Source: Candidatus Pacearchaeota archaeon (GTDB lineage Archaea; Nanobdellota; Nanobdellia; Pacearchaeales; GW2011-AR1). Taken from it: a DNA stretch of 42,690 bases. The stretch is taken from assembly GCA_017609405.1 (NCBI GenBank), contig JAFCDZ010000006.1:1-42690 (forward strand). The letters are read 5' to 3'. The translations under genes were made by a program, and so were the position numbers. The notes below the pieces were generated by a model. The model had not been told where the DNA came from and did no database searches. It saw only the letters and a list, made by a program, of their open reading frames with translations. Shown in pieces: positions 18,491-29,153 of this stretch (position 1 is its first letter; every line of letters starts with the position of its first letter).

Positions 18491-21400
18491 AAATAAAAAG
18501 CTTTTTTGTGTTTTTGGAGGTTTTTCTAATATTAAGTTTTAGTATTTCTACAAGTTACCTAATTGGACAATCTTTTCCACAAACAAGAACAGATTCTTTT
18601 AATGATGTAAGATGGATTTTGGAAAATTTAGGAGAATTCTTGAAAATAAAACAAATTAGCAGTGTTTCTGCATATGAGAATATTTGGAAATGTTGTCCTG
18701 AGACAAAATATGGCGCAAGATGTGTGGATATACCTGAATCTGCAAGAGATTCTTGTAAAATAAATTTATTAGATGTTTCTTGTAAAGAAAGTGATATTTG
18801 TGCGATTGGTTGTTGTATTGACCCTTTTGAAAAAACATGTACATCAAGAGCAACAAAACAGCAGTGTTTATTAAACGGAGGAATTTGGAAGCCAGAAGAA
18901 AATTGCAGAATTCCAGAATGTAAAAAAGGTTGTTGTGTTTTAGGAAATGATGTAGAGTTCACAACAAAACAAAGGTGTGAGAAACTATCTGAAGAAAAAG
19001 GTTTTATCTTTGATTTCAGAGCATATCAAACAGAAGATATGTGTCTTTTTTTAAAGAATAATTTAACAGAAGGGGCTTGTATACTAAATGGTGCTTGTAG
19101 ATTAGAAACAAAAACAGAATGTATTGGAAAAAACGGTACATTTTATGAAAACATGCTCTGCTCTAATCCTTCTTTGAATACATCTTGTAAAAAGCAGGCA
19201 TATATTGGATGTGTTGAAGGTAAAGATGAAATATATTGGTTTGATTCTTGTGGAAATAGAGAGAATATCTATTCTGCAGATAAAAATTTGAGCTGGAACA
19301 ATGGATATTTGCTTTCAAAATACAAGAGTTGTAATATCTTATCAAATAATGCTGGTTCAGAAAACTGTGGAAATTGCGATTCATTAAGAGGAAGTATTTG
19401 CTCAAAAACATCTCCTGATGAGAAACATGTTAAAGATGGGAATTATATTTGTAAAAGCTTAAAGTGTATTGATGAAAATGGAAAAGAAAGAGAAAATGGA
19501 GAGAGTTGGTGCGTCTATGATGGATATATTGGAGATGGAAAAGATGTTGTAGGCTCAAGACACTGGAGAAGAATTTGTGTGAATGGCCATATAAAGACAG
19601 AACCTTGTGCAGATTACCGAGGGCAGATTTGCGCCCAGTCAATTATAAAAAATAACCAAACAGGTAAAGAATTCTCACAAGCAAGGTGTGTTTCAAATGA
19701 AGCAATAAAGTGCCTGGCATATAATGAAAATATGGAAACAATGCCTGGAAAATGTCTCAATAACTCTCATTGTATTTTAAAGGAAATAAAAGTAAGTGAT
19801 GGATTTAAATTCAAATTATGCACTTCAAAATATCCAAGGGGTTTTGACCTAACTGGAAAAAGAAGAGATAAAGATAGAGGTATTTGTAGTTTAGCAAATC
19901 AAAAATGTATAGTAGTTTATCAAAAAAAATTAAGTGGTTGGAAATGTATACAGAATTGTGAATGTGAAACAAAAAAATTCTTTGAGCAAATGAATGATTT
20001 ATGTATCTCTCTTGGTGATTGTGGTAGCTATGTAAATATTCTTGGAGAAGGAAGTAATAATGTTGTTGTAACAAATTCTCCTAAAGGCTCGTGGGAAGAA
20101 TATAAAAAATATGCAACACCTGTTCCAGGACAATATGTCTCTTTTAAGAACTTGACTGAGTTTCTCAACTTATATGGTTTAAGGCTTTCAAAACCTTCTG
20201 GTCCTGAGGGCCTTCCCCCTCCTGCTTTGACTGGAGCAATAAAGACTATTGGAGAGATTTCAGGAGGTGTTGTAAGTTTAATGGCTGGTTTATCCTTTGG
20301 TGGGGAGTTTTTATCTGCTCTTGAAGGAGGGGCAAGTTTATTTAGCGCTATATCTAAAGGATTTGTAGAAGGAATGAATCTTGTTCATAATGTTCCTGCT
20401 TGGGGAATATTTGGAACAACAGGTTTAATGCTTGCTGTTGCTTCATTATCAAATATGATTTTTAAATTGCAAGGAGATGCTGCAACAGTAGTAAATGCAG
20501 TGGCATTAACTTTATCTCTCTACTCAATAAGTGCAGGAATTGCTAACACATATTTTGGAGCAAGTTGGGCAGTGTTAAACCCCTTTCTTGGAGCAGCAAT
20601 AATTCTTGCTTTTGCACTAACAATGAAAATGCTTGGTGTTGGGGAAACAAAAAAAATAATTGTAAAATTTGAGTGTCATCCTTGGGAGGCTCCTGTTGGG
20701 GGAGATAATTGTGAAAAATGTAATGAAGACCCTCTGAAACCTTGTTCAGAATATAGGTGCACCTCTCTCGGACAAGCATGCGGGTTAATTAATCCTTATA
20801 AAGAAAATCCAGAATGTAAGAAAGTATTTCCAGATGATGGAAAACCACCTCTTGTTAATTTTAGTGTCATGAGAGGATACTTAATCAACAAAAACAGTAG
20901 TTATGAATATATAATAAACAAAGAAGATGGCAGTTGTATACCTGAATTTACTCCAATAATTATTAATTTAACAACAAATAAATTTTCACAATGTAAATGG
21001 GATTTCAAAAGAAAAGAAAATTCTGAGGATATGGATTATTATGTTTCTGGAGATAATGGTTTCTTGAAAAACCACATAATAACATTATTCGCGCCAAGTT
21101 TGGAAAGTGTAAATGTATATAACATTTCTGGAAATTTCATAGATAAACAAGGAAGAACTCAAATTTTCATAAGATGTCAAGACAGATATGGAAATTATAA
21201 TATCAAAGAATATTCTTTAAGATATTGTGTGAGAAACGGCCCTGACTCAACCCCTCCGATTTTATTTAAAACTTCCCCAGAGAATAACACAATCCTTCCA
21301 ACCAATAAAGAAGAAATTAATCTTTCTATATGGTTAAATGAACCTGCGGAGTGTAAATTTAGTTCAAGAGATAAAAATTATTCAGAAATGGAAGGTCTAA

Positions 21401-22137
21401 TGAATTGTTCAACAGGATTAGAAATGTTAGATGAATTTGGCTGGAGGTGTTCTGCAAAATTAAGCACACCTGAAAAAGAGAACAAATTTTATATTAGATG
21501 CAGAGACAAACCATGGTTAGGAGAGAATAGCACAAGAAACATAAACCAACAACCTTTTGTTTATGTTATAAGAAAAACTGAAAATCCTCTAAAAATTGAT
21601 TATATTAGTTTATCAGATAATAGTACAATAACTCTTGGACCTGAAAAAGAGCCAATTGATTTAGAAGTAAGGACAAAAGGAGGAATAAATAATGGAGAAT
21701 CTGTTTGTTTATACGGATTTAAAAAAGATGGTGAATCAATATTAATGTCTGGAGAAATAAATCATCATGCAAGAGTTTCATTCCCTTTTGAAACAAAGTA
21801 TATTATTTACATAAAGTGTGTAGATAGTGTCGGAAATATTGCAAAAGAAAATAGGGCAGTTCATATTAAAATTGACTCAAAACCTCCTGAAATTATTAGG
21901 ATATTCAAAGAAGGAGCAAACATAAAATTCCAAACAAATGAACCTGCAAAATGTTATGTAAATGAAAAATATTGCTATTTTGATTTATCAAAAACAAAAC
22001 CCTTATCTGAATTTTTCCTAAAAACACATTATATTGAGTTTGATAATAAAAAGACATATTACATTAAGTGTAAAGATGCTTTTGAAAATGAAAATCCTTC
22101 GTGCGCTGTAATAATAAATCCTGAAGAGCTTGAATAA
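18487..22137 (+). CDS. giant secreted Cys-rich protein (module A, fused form)
   Basis: ATGA overlap with the upstream stop; N-terminal hydrophobic segment; repeated CC motifs; internal hydrophobic region; C-terminal TPP..NEPAEC repeats. Confidence 0.8.
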   Translation: MKIKSFFVFLEVFLILSFSISTSYLIGQSFPQTRTDSFNDVRWILENLGEFLKIKQISSVSAYENIWKCCPETKYGARCVDIPESARDSCKINLLDVSCKESDICAIGCCIDPFEKTCTSRATKQQCLLNGGIWKPEENCRIPECKKGCCVLGNDVEFTTKQRCEKLSEEKGFIFDFRAYQTEDMCLFLKNNLTEGACILNGACRLETKTECIGKNGTFYENMLCSNPSLNTSCKKQAYIGCVEGKDEIYWFDSCGNRENIYSADKNLSWNNGYLLSKYKSCNILSNNAGSENCGNCDSLRGSICSKTSPDEKHVKDGNYICKSLKCIDENGKERENGESWCVYDGYIGDGKDVVGSRHWRRICVNGHIKTEPCADYRGQICAQSIIKNNQTGKEFSQARCVSNEAIKCLAYNENMETMPGKCLNNSHCILKEIKVSDGFKFKLCTSKYPRGFDLTGKRRDKDRGICSLANQKCIVVYQKKLSGWKCIQNCECETKKFFEQMNDLCISLGDCGSYVNILGEGSNNVVVTNSPKGSWEEYKKYATPVPGQYVSFKNLTEFLNLYGLRLSKPSGPEGLPPPALTGAIKTIGEISGGVVSLMAGLSFGGEFLSALEGGASLFSAISKGFVEGMNLVHNVPAWGIFGTTGLMLAVASLSNMIFKLQGDAATVVNAVALTLSLYSISAGIANTYFGASWAVLNPFLGAAIILAFALTMKMLGVGETKKIIVKFECHPWEAPVGGDNCEKCNEDPLKPCSEYRCTSLGQACGLINPYKENPECKKVFPDDGKPPLVNFSVMRGYLINKNSSYEYIINKEDGSCIPEFTPIIINLTTNKFSQCKWDFKRKENSEDMDYYVSGDNGFLKNHIITLFAPSLESVNVYNISGNFIDKQGRTQIFIRCQDRYGNYNIKEYSLRYCVRNGPDSTPPILFKTSPENNTILPTNKEEINLSIWLNEPAECKFSSRDKNYSEMEGLMNCSTGLEMLDEFGWRCSAKLSTPEKENKFYIRCRDKPWLGENSTRNINQQPFVYVIRKTENPLKIDYISLSDNSTITLGPEKEPIDLEVRTKGGINNGESVCLYGFKKDGESILMSGEINHHARVSFPFETKYIIYIKCVDSVGNIAKENRAVHIKIDSKPPEIIRIFKEGANIKFQTNEPAKCYVNEKYCYFDLSKTKPLSEFFLKTHYIEFDNKKTYYIKCKDAFENENPSCAVIINPEELE

Positions 22138-22190
22138 AATATCTTCAAAAATACAACAAAATATATAAATTTTTGAAAAGTTTTATTAGA

Positions 22191-23291
22191 ATGAGTCTTC
22201 AGAATAAGATTCTTAAGATTAGTAGAAGAATTATTCCAACATTAGCTCTTGGATGTTCTTTAGGATTCCTAAACGGATGCGCTTCTGATGATGCTGATTT
22301 GCTTTTGATGACTATGGGTGCAATGGCTCCGTTTAATGAAAATCTCTCTCCACTTGAACAAGCATTATGGTCGGGAATTGGGCAAGCAGCAAAAGCAGAT
22401 TATGAGAGACAAGCAAGAATAGATGCTGCAAAAGTTGGAAAAACAGAAGTAAATGTTAATATTAACAGAGAATCAAAAGATAGCCAAACCAGTGGAGAGT
22501 ATGTAACAGAACAAAGAACTTCAAGAACAATCTTTGTATTCACACATAATCAAACATTCAATGATGATAATGAAAATGGGGTGATTGAATTCAATGAGCT
22601 ACGTGGAAAAAATAAAAAAGAATATTTAATTGGCCTTGAAGGATTTGGAATTGGATTTAGAGATATTGATTCCCCGGGAATAGGAAGAGTAGAAATGTAC
22701 AATGGGTATGGTGATTTAATTTGGAATGAAACATTCCAATATAAAAGAGGTCAAAAAGTTTTTCTAATTGGTATGGATGAAGACCAAACAGGATTTATAG
22801 ATAAAACAAAAAGATTAGAGGGAGAGCATCTTCTAAGAATTTTTTCAAGGAGAATTAATAGTAGGAAAGATGAACTTGTAAGGGAATTAAGAGTGAAATT
22901 TAGGGATTTTAGAGGAAAGTTATTGGTTTTTAGTGATTATGTTGGTAATCTAAAAAAGGAGGGCTTTATACTTGAAAAATTTAAAGGTGTTGGAAAAAGG
23001 TCTTTTAATTTGGAAAAAGAATCTATATGTATAATTTGGGGAAAAAGAAATGCTTTAGATCGAGTTAGAGTAGAGATTATCTCTCCAGAAGGTAAAAAAA
23101 TTGCTGATAGATATGCTGGAGATGTATATTGCTGGGGATATTTTCCTAATAAAAAAGAATCTCCAGACACTTTTTTGAGAGGATTGATAAGATGTGGTTC
23201 TGGAACATATCATATAAGAGTTGTTGATAGAAAAGGATATGTCTTAGAAGATACACCTTTAGAAATAACAGCCCCTCCATTAAGGAAGTAA
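22191..23291 (+). CDS. putative lipoprotein with an EF-hand-like loop
   Basis: Lipobox-like LGFLNGC; loop DDNENGVIEFNE fits the EF-hand consensus; start ATG 22191 preferred over 22173. Confidence 0.65.
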   Translation: MSLQNKILKISRRIIPTLALGCSLGFLNGCASDDADLLLMTMGAMAPFNENLSPLEQALWSGIGQAAKADYERQARIDAAKVGKTEVNVNINRESKDSQTSGEYVTEQRTSRTIFVFTHNQTFNDDNENGVIEFNELRGKNKKEYLIGLEGFGIGFRDIDSPGIGRVEMYNGYGDLIWNETFQYKRGQKVFLIGMDEDQTGFIDKTKRLEGEHLLRIFSRRINSRKDELVRELRVKFRDFRGKLLVFSDYVGNLKKEGFILEKFKGVGKRSFNLEKESICIIWGKRNALDRVRVEIISPEGKKIADRYAGDVYCWGYFPNKKESPDTFLRGLIRCGSGTYHIRVVDRKGYVLEDTPLEITAPPLRK

Positions 23292-23335
23292 AAATAATAA
23301 AAAAGATTTATAAATAAGGGATTCATTTAGAGAAT

Positions 23336-24115
23336 ATGGTTATTGGGAAAAAAAGAGGTCAAATAACTTTATTTGTGATAATTGCTTTAATCATTATTGG
23401 ACTTGCTATTTTATTCTATTTATTTTATCCAAAGATAAAATCTTTTGCTGGATTTTCTTCTGAAAACCCTTCAGACATCTTAGACAGGTGTATTAGAGAG
23501 GATTTAGAAAAGGCAATAGAAAAAGTTTCTTTACAAGGAGGTTCATTAAATCCAGAGCATTACTATTTATTTAATGGGAGTAAACTTGATTACTTATGTT
23601 ATAGTTCTGAATATTATAAAACATGTGTTGTTCAGAAACCACTTCTTCTAAGAGAGGTTGAAAAAGAATTAAAAAAAGCTCTTGATAAAAAAGCAAGACA
23701 ATGTGTTAGTGAATTAAAAGAAAAATACACAAAAAAAGGATATTCTGTAAAAATAGAGAACGAAAGTTTTAACTTGTTAATCTATCCTGGAAAAATTATT
23801 TTGAGTTTTGGTGATAAACTCACTTTGAAGAAAAACGAAGAAACAAAAAGGTATAATAAAATAGATGTTATAATAAACAATAATCTTTATGAACTTTTAG
23901 ATGTTGCTACTGATATAATTAAATGGGAAACTCAGCTTGGAGATTCAGAATCAACTTATGAAATGTCAAAATACAGAGGAATAAAAGTAGAAAAGAAAAA
24001 ACAAGAGGATGGGACAACAGTATACATACTCACCCATAGGGAGAGTGGAGATAAATTCCAATTTGCAAGCAGAAGTTTAGCATGGCCTCCTGGATATGGG
24101 GCGACATTATATTAA
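23336..24115 (+). CDS. membrane-anchored protein with pilin-like N-terminus (module B small subunit)
   Basis: KKRGQITLFVIIALIIIGLAILFYLF; homolog of 17708-18490. Confidence 0.75.
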   Translation: MVIGKKRGQITLFVIIALIIIGLAILFYLFYPKIKSFAGFSSENPSDILDRCIREDLEKAIEKVSLQGGSLNPEHYYLFNGSKLDYLCYSSEYYKTCVVQKPLLLREVEKELKKALDKKARQCVSELKEKYTKKGYSVKIENESFNLLIYPGKIILSFGDKLTLKKNEETKRYNKIDVIINNNLYELLDVATDIIKWETQLGDSESTYEMSKYRGIKVEKKKQEDGTTVYILTHRESGDKFQFASRSLAWPPGYGATLY

Positions 24116-24116
24116 A

Positions 24117-25667
24117 ATGAAAAAAATAAGCATATTAGTGACGTTGTTATTGATAGTAAGTGTTTTAGTTCGAATTAGTGCATTAGATACTGGAGGGGTT
24201 TCATACTGTTGTGAAAGAACAATTATAAAAGATGATGGAAGCGGAGGTGCTTGGTGTGTGAATGCTCCAGAACAAGAGTGCGACCCTCAATATAGAAAAG
24301 CTCCTGCATCATGTGAAGCAACATCTTATTGTAAAAAAGGATGCTGCTATGACAGCCAAGAAGGAATTTGTATGGAAAATACACCTATGAAAGTTTGCGA
24401 AGAGGCGGAGGGTGTGTGGAGTGATAGTCCAGATTGCGATATACCTCAATGTGAATTAGGTTGTTGTAGAATTGGAGACCAAGCTTCTTTTGTAACACTA
24501 ACAAAATGTAAAAGAATGGGTTATTTTTATGGAATTGATATTTTCTTTGATAAGAGTATAAAAAATGAGCTTCAATGCTTAATGAGTATTAATTCTCAGA
24601 AAAAAGGTGCTTGTGTTTATATGAAAAATTTTGAAAAAGATTGTAAAGTAACAACCCAGGAAGAATGTATGAAACTAAAACAAACCCTTGAAAATGTAAC
24701 ATTTCATCAAGAATTTTTATGTACTGCAGAAGACCTTGGAACAAAGTGTGTACCAACAGAGAAAACTACTTGTGTAGAGGGAAAAGACCAAGTTTATTTT
24801 GTAGATTCTTGCGGAAATATCTGTAATGTTTATGATGCAACAAAAATAAGAGATAAAGAATACTGGAGAAAAATAAAAGACCCCAGTGAAAGCTGTAATT
24901 ATGGACAAAGTAATGCAGGCTCTCCTTCTTGCGGAAATTGTGATTATTATCTCGGAAGTGTGTGTAAGAAATATGAGAGAAGTGATGGAAGAAGGCCAAG
25001 TTATGGAGATTATATTTGTAAAGATTTAAGCTGTGAATGGAATGGAAGAAAATACAAACATGGAGAAAGCTGGTGTGCAGTAAATCAAAAAAGAGTTCCA
25101 ATTATAACAACAGAAGATAATAAATTCTTTTCAATAAATGCTGTTGGTTCAAAATTCTTTAGATTAATCTGTTATGAAGGAGAAGTAACTGTTGAGCCAT
25201 GTGCAGAATATAGACAAGAAATCTGTAAAGAATCTTCTGTAAATGGATTCAAAACTGCTGCATGTATTGCTAATAAATGGCAGGATTGCACTGAGCAAGA
25301 CAATAGGAAGGATTGTGAAAATAGAGATGTAAGAGATTGTAAATGGATTGGAGGAAATAATAAGATAAAATGTGTTCCAATTGTTCCACCTGGATTAGAT
25401 TTCTGGAATCCTGATGGAGATGCTGAAAAAATATGCTCAAGTGCTACTGCAACATGTAAAATAACATGTCATGAGAAGTTCGGTGGAGATATGAAATGTG
25501 AGAGCGAGCCTGCTGGGTGTGGAAAAGATGATGATTTAGAATTAAATCCTGAATGGATTGAAAAAGTTGGTGAGATTTGTTTTTCAATGGGTGACTGCAG
25601 TAGTGAAGAGAAAGTAAAGACAAATTATATTGGAGATTTAGGCTTTTATGACGAGGAGGAAAAATGA
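24117..25667 (+). CDS. secreted Cys-rich protein (module B, N-terminal half)
   Basis: Homologous to the N-terminal half of 18487-22137: CVEGKDQVYFVDSCGN, GNCDYYLGSVC, GDYICKDLSC...HGESWC. Confidence 0.8.
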   Translation: MKKISILVTLLLIVSVLVRISALDTGGVSYCCERTIIKDDGSGGAWCVNAPEQECDPQYRKAPASCEATSYCKKGCCYDSQEGICMENTPMKVCEEAEGVWSDSPDCDIPQCELGCCRIGDQASFVTLTKCKRMGYFYGIDIFFDKSIKNELQCLMSINSQKKGACVYMKNFEKDCKVTTQEECMKLKQTLENVTFHQEFLCTAEDLGTKCVPTEKTTCVEGKDQVYFVDSCGNICNVYDATKIRDKEYWRKIKDPSESCNYGQSNAGSPSCGNCDYYLGSVCKKYERSDGRRPSYGDYICKDLSCEWNGRKYKHGESWCAVNQKRVPIITTEDNKFFSINAVGSKFFRLICYEGEVTVEPCAEYRQEICKESSVNGFKTAACIANKWQDCTEQDNRKDCENRDVRDCKWIGGNNKIKCVPIVPPGLDFWNPDGDAEKICSSATATCKITCHEKFGGDMKCESEPAGCGKDDDLELNPEWIEKVGEICFSMGDCSSEEKVKTNYIGDLGFYDEEEK

Positions 25668-27709
25668 TAAAACTAAATAATCTAAAAACAAGAAGAGCAA
25701 AGATTAGCCTATTTGAAAGCATGCTCCTTATTTTATCAGTTATTGCTTTTGCTTATATGCTTGGAGAGAGTATGAGGGAAGTGAGTGCAGGAGATGAATT
25801 TGTTGGGAGTATTGTAAAATGGTTATTTAAAAGAAGCAATTTTAAGGGGGGTTTCTTGGGGGATCCGGCAAAAGAGAAATTAAAGGAGTATGGTTTGACT
25901 GAGGAAAGCGCAGTTGGTTGGGGAGGATTCATGGGAGGATTAGCCCAATCCCTTGCTTGGGCTGGACTTGCTTATGGCCTTGCTAATATGGTTGGTGGAT
26001 TTTTTGGATTAGATAAAGGAGAAACAAAAGGAGTTTCACTATCTCTTGCAGCAGGGTTCGGTGTTTATAGGGGTGTTTATTTATTAAAAGAAAGGGGGTG
26101 GTGGTTCAAGTCGTGGACTTCTCAAGGATGGGGTGTGACAGCTGGAATAATCACTGCAGCAATTGTATTTTATTTCACTTATGAAAAAACAAAAACAAAA
26201 ACATTTACAATAGAATGTAAACCTTGGAGTCCTCCGACAGGGGGCGAGAATTGTGAGAAATGTAATAATCAAGAGCTTCCTTGCTCAGAATATCAGTGTA
26301 GAAGTCTTGGACAATCATGCCAATTATTAAACAAAGGAACTGGAAATGAAAAATGTGCTTGGGTTAATAGAAATGATGTAAAGCCACCAGTTATTACTCC
26401 TTGGGATGAGGTTCTATCAAGAGACCACGAATATACTCCGGATAATACAATTTCTCCACCAGATAGGGGGGTAAAAATTATTAACAAAAAGAGCAGTGAT
26501 GGTTGCTTAAAAGCATTTACCCCGATAATGTTTGGAATAAGAACAAATGAGCCTGCAATGTGTAGAATTGATTATATAAGAAAAGCCAATTTTAGTGATA
26601 TGGATTTCTATTTCGGAGGAACAAACCAATACTTATACAACCATACACAATTAATAAGCCTTCCAAGCCCTAATTCAAGTGCTGCTGAAGGAATTACATT
26701 AAGAAATAATGGAGACCTAAACCTTTATGTAAGGTGTATGGATGCTAACGGAAACACTAATCCTGCTAATTTTGTATTTAGAATGTGTGTAGAAAAAGGT
26801 CCTGACACAACCCCTCCAATCATAATTGCTACAAATCTAAGAAACAATATGCCTATTGCATTTAACAAAACAGAGCTTCCATTAACCCTTTATATAAATG
26901 AGCCAGCAGAATGTAGATGGAGTAGAACAGACCAAAATTATGAAGATATGGAACATGATATGACTTGTGCAACAAGCGTGACAGAAATAAATGCTCAAAT
27001 GACTTATGAATGTAAAACAATCTTAAGAGGAATAGAAAATGGAAAAGATAATAATTTCTACTTCAGATGTAAAGATAAACCTCACAACCCTGAAAATGAA
27101 AGAAACACAAACACTCAATCTTTTAAATTCACAATTAAGGGAACACAGCCATTAGTAATAAAAGAGGTTGGACCAAATGAAACAATAAAAGGTGCAGCAT
27201 CTCCTGTAAAAGTAATATTAACTGCTGAGACTATTGGAGGATATCAAAATGGAAAAGCAACATGCTACTATAAAAATACAAACAGCACAATGCAATATGT
27301 TGCATTTTTACACACAAATTCAAATACACACTCTCAAGAGTTATACTTCCCAGCAGGAAGACACACATACTCTATTAAGTGTATTGATTTGGGAGGAAAC
27401 AGTGATGTTAAAAACACAACATTTTATGTTGATGTAGATGTAGTTCCCCCAGAGATTGTTAGGGTAACAAAGAGTTCAGACCAATTAATTATCATGACAA
27501 ATGAAGAAGCAAGATGTGTTTATAGCACAAGAGATTGCAATTATGAATTTGAACAAGGAACAGAAATGACAACAACTGATAAGATTACACATACTACAAC
27601 ATGGAACCAAGCAAATACTTATTATATTAAGTGTAAAGACAATTATGGAAATATTCCTTATACTGGCTATTGCACAATGATAGTTAAGCCAACTAACGAG
27701 GATTATTAA
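25664..27709 (+). CDS. secreted/membrane Cys-containing Ig-like repeat protein (module B, C-terminal half)
   Basis: ATGA overlap with the previous gene; homologous to the C-terminal half of 18487-22137: FTIECKPWSPPTGGENCEKCNNQELPCSEYQCRSLGQSC; NEPAECRWSRTDQNYEDMEHDMTC. Confidence 0.8.
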   Translation: MIKLNNLKTRRAKISLFESMLLILSVIAFAYMLGESMREVSAGDEFVGSIVKWLFKRSNFKGGFLGDPAKEKLKEYGLTEESAVGWGGFMGGLAQSLAWAGLAYGLANMVGGFFGLDKGETKGVSLSLAAGFGVYRGVYLLKERGWWFKSWTSQGWGVTAGIITAAIVFYFTYEKTKTKTFTIECKPWSPPTGGENCEKCNNQELPCSEYQCRSLGQSCQLLNKGTGNEKCAWVNRNDVKPPVITPWDEVLSRDHEYTPDNTISPPDRGVKIINKKSSDGCLKAFTPIMFGIRTNEPAMCRIDYIRKANFSDMDFYFGGTNQYLYNHTQLISLPSPNSSAAEGITLRNNGDLNLYVRCMDANGNTNPANFVFRMCVEKGPDTTPPIIIATNLRNNMPIAFNKTELPLTLYINEPAECRWSRTDQNYEDMEHDMTCATSVTEINAQMTYECKTILRGIENGKDNNFYFRCKDKPHNPENERNTNTQSFKFTIKGTQPLVIKEVGPNETIKGAASPVKVILTAETIGGYQNGKATCYYKNTNSTMQYVAFLHTNSNTHSQELYFPAGRHTYSIKCIDLGGNSDVKNTTFYVDVDVVPPEIVRVTKSSDQLIIMTNEEARCVYSTRDCNYEFEQGTEMTTTDKITHTTTWNQANTYYIKCKDNYGNIPYTGYCTMIVKPTNEDY

Positions 27710-27747
27710 ATAAGAAAATTTAAAAGAAAGAAAAACATCTTATTTTT

Positions 27748-28236
27748 ATGAAAAGAGGTCAGATGAAGTTATCTTTTGGGATGATTTTTTCAATTATGCT
27801 AATTATTGTATTTATTGGATTTGCGATTTATATTATTGCTAACTTAATCAGCTTCCAAAAAAATCTTACAACAAACAGCTTTTTTAAAAATTTTCAAGAA
27901 GATGTGGACTCTATGTGGAGAGGTGCAGAAGGAAGCACAATAATTAAATATTCACTGCCATCAAAAGCTGAAAAAGTCTGTTTTGTTGACTTTTCTTCCC
28001 CCCCAAAAAATAATAGAGATTTATATTATGAGTTACAGCTTTTCTCAAGTGGAGAAAAGAATCTTTTTGTATACCCAATTTCAGAAACAGAAGGCAGTCC
28101 TGGAAGAAAAATAAACCATCTTAATATAGCAGAAATAACAAAGATAAAAAACCCTTATTGTATTGAAGTAGAAAACGGAAAGGTTGAAATAGAGATTATA
28201 AAAGAGTTTGGTGAAGAACTAGTAAAGATAAAATGA
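27748..28236 (+). CDS. pilin-like small membrane protein
   Basis: MKRGQMKLSFGMIFSIMLIIVFIGFAIYIIANLI. Confidence 0.65.
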   Translation: MKRGQMKLSFGMIFSIMLIIVFIGFAIYIIANLISFQKNLTTNSFFKNFQEDVDSMWRGAEGSTIIKYSLPSKAEKVCFVDFSSPPKNNRDLYYELQLFSSGEKNLFVYPISETEGSPGRKINHLNIAEITKIKNPYCIEVENGKVEIEIIKEFGEELVKIK

Positions 28237-29153
28237 AAAGAGGTTTTTTAGACATATCTTTTGGAGTATTATTTGCAATAATTGTAGGAGTCATTATTTT
28301 GTTTTTTGCAATTTATACCTCTTCAAAAATAATTCGGAGTGGTGAGCACACAATAAACACTGAAACAGCAAAAAGGCTCGGGGTTTTAACAAACCCTCTT
28401 GAAACAGGTTTTGAAAGTGCTGAAAAAAATAAGATTGTTTTGGATGCTGAAACAAGAATTTACAATATATGTGATGAATCAGGAAACTTTGGAGAGCAAA
28501 AAATAGCAATATCACAAAAGAGTTTTGGAAAATGGGGGGATACAGGAGCAAATATTATTTTTAAAAATAAGTATTTCTTTTCTGAAGGAATAATTGAAGG
28601 AAAAGAATTTTATTTATTTTCAAAGCCATTTAAAATGCCATTTAAAGTTGCTGATTTGATTATAATAATACCCAAAAACAAAGAATATTGTTTTATTGAT
28701 GCACCAAGAGAAATTGCAGAAGAATTAAATGCTCTTGAAATTGAGAACATCCATACAGAAAACTGTTCAGGTGATGAAATAAAGGTTTGTTTTTCTATTT
28801 CTTCTGGTTGTGATATAATTGTAAATCTAAATGCTAATTATGTTCAAAAAAGAGGTTCTGTAGTTAATTTTATTGGTGATGCTCTTATGTATGGAGCTAT
28901 TTTTTCAGATAAGGATGTTTATGAATGCCAAATAAAAAGACTTATGAAAAGAATCTCAGAATTAGCAAAAGTTTATATTACAAAAGAGGGAATTATATCA
29001 AAAAGAGATTGTAACAGCAATTTAAATAAAGAATTAACAGAATTATCAACAAAAGCAAGAGAATTAGAGAATTCAGGAGAATTATTCTTTATTGATGACC
29101 TTGCAAAGAAAATTGATAGTATTGAAAGGAGCGCAAGTTGTAGATTATGGTAA
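28233..29153 (+). CDS. pilin-like membrane protein
   Basis: ATGA overlap; MKRGFLDISFGVLFAIIVGVIILFFAIYTSSKII. Confidence 0.65.
   Translation: MKRGFLDISFGVLFAIIVGVIILFFAIYTSSKIIRSGEHTINTETAKRLGVLTNPLETGFESAEKNKIVLDAETRIYNICDESGNFGEQKIAISQKSFGKWGDTGANIIFKNKYFFSEGIIEGKEFYLFSKPFKMPFKVADLIIIIPKNKEYCFIDAPREIAEELNALEIENIHTENCSGDEIKVCFSISSGCDIIVNLNANYVQKRGSVVNFIGDALMYGAIFSDKDVYECQIKRLMKRISELAKVYITKEGIISKRDCNSNLNKELTELSTKARELENSGELFFIDDLAKKIDSIERSASCRLW

Noticed and set aside
18555-20779. Several 60-135 aa minus-strand ORFs inside the giant Cys-rich gene
   Set aside because: Low-complexity His/Leu/Phe-rich translations typical of antisense frames of AT-rich Cys-coding DNA; the plus-strand frame is homologous to 24117-27709.
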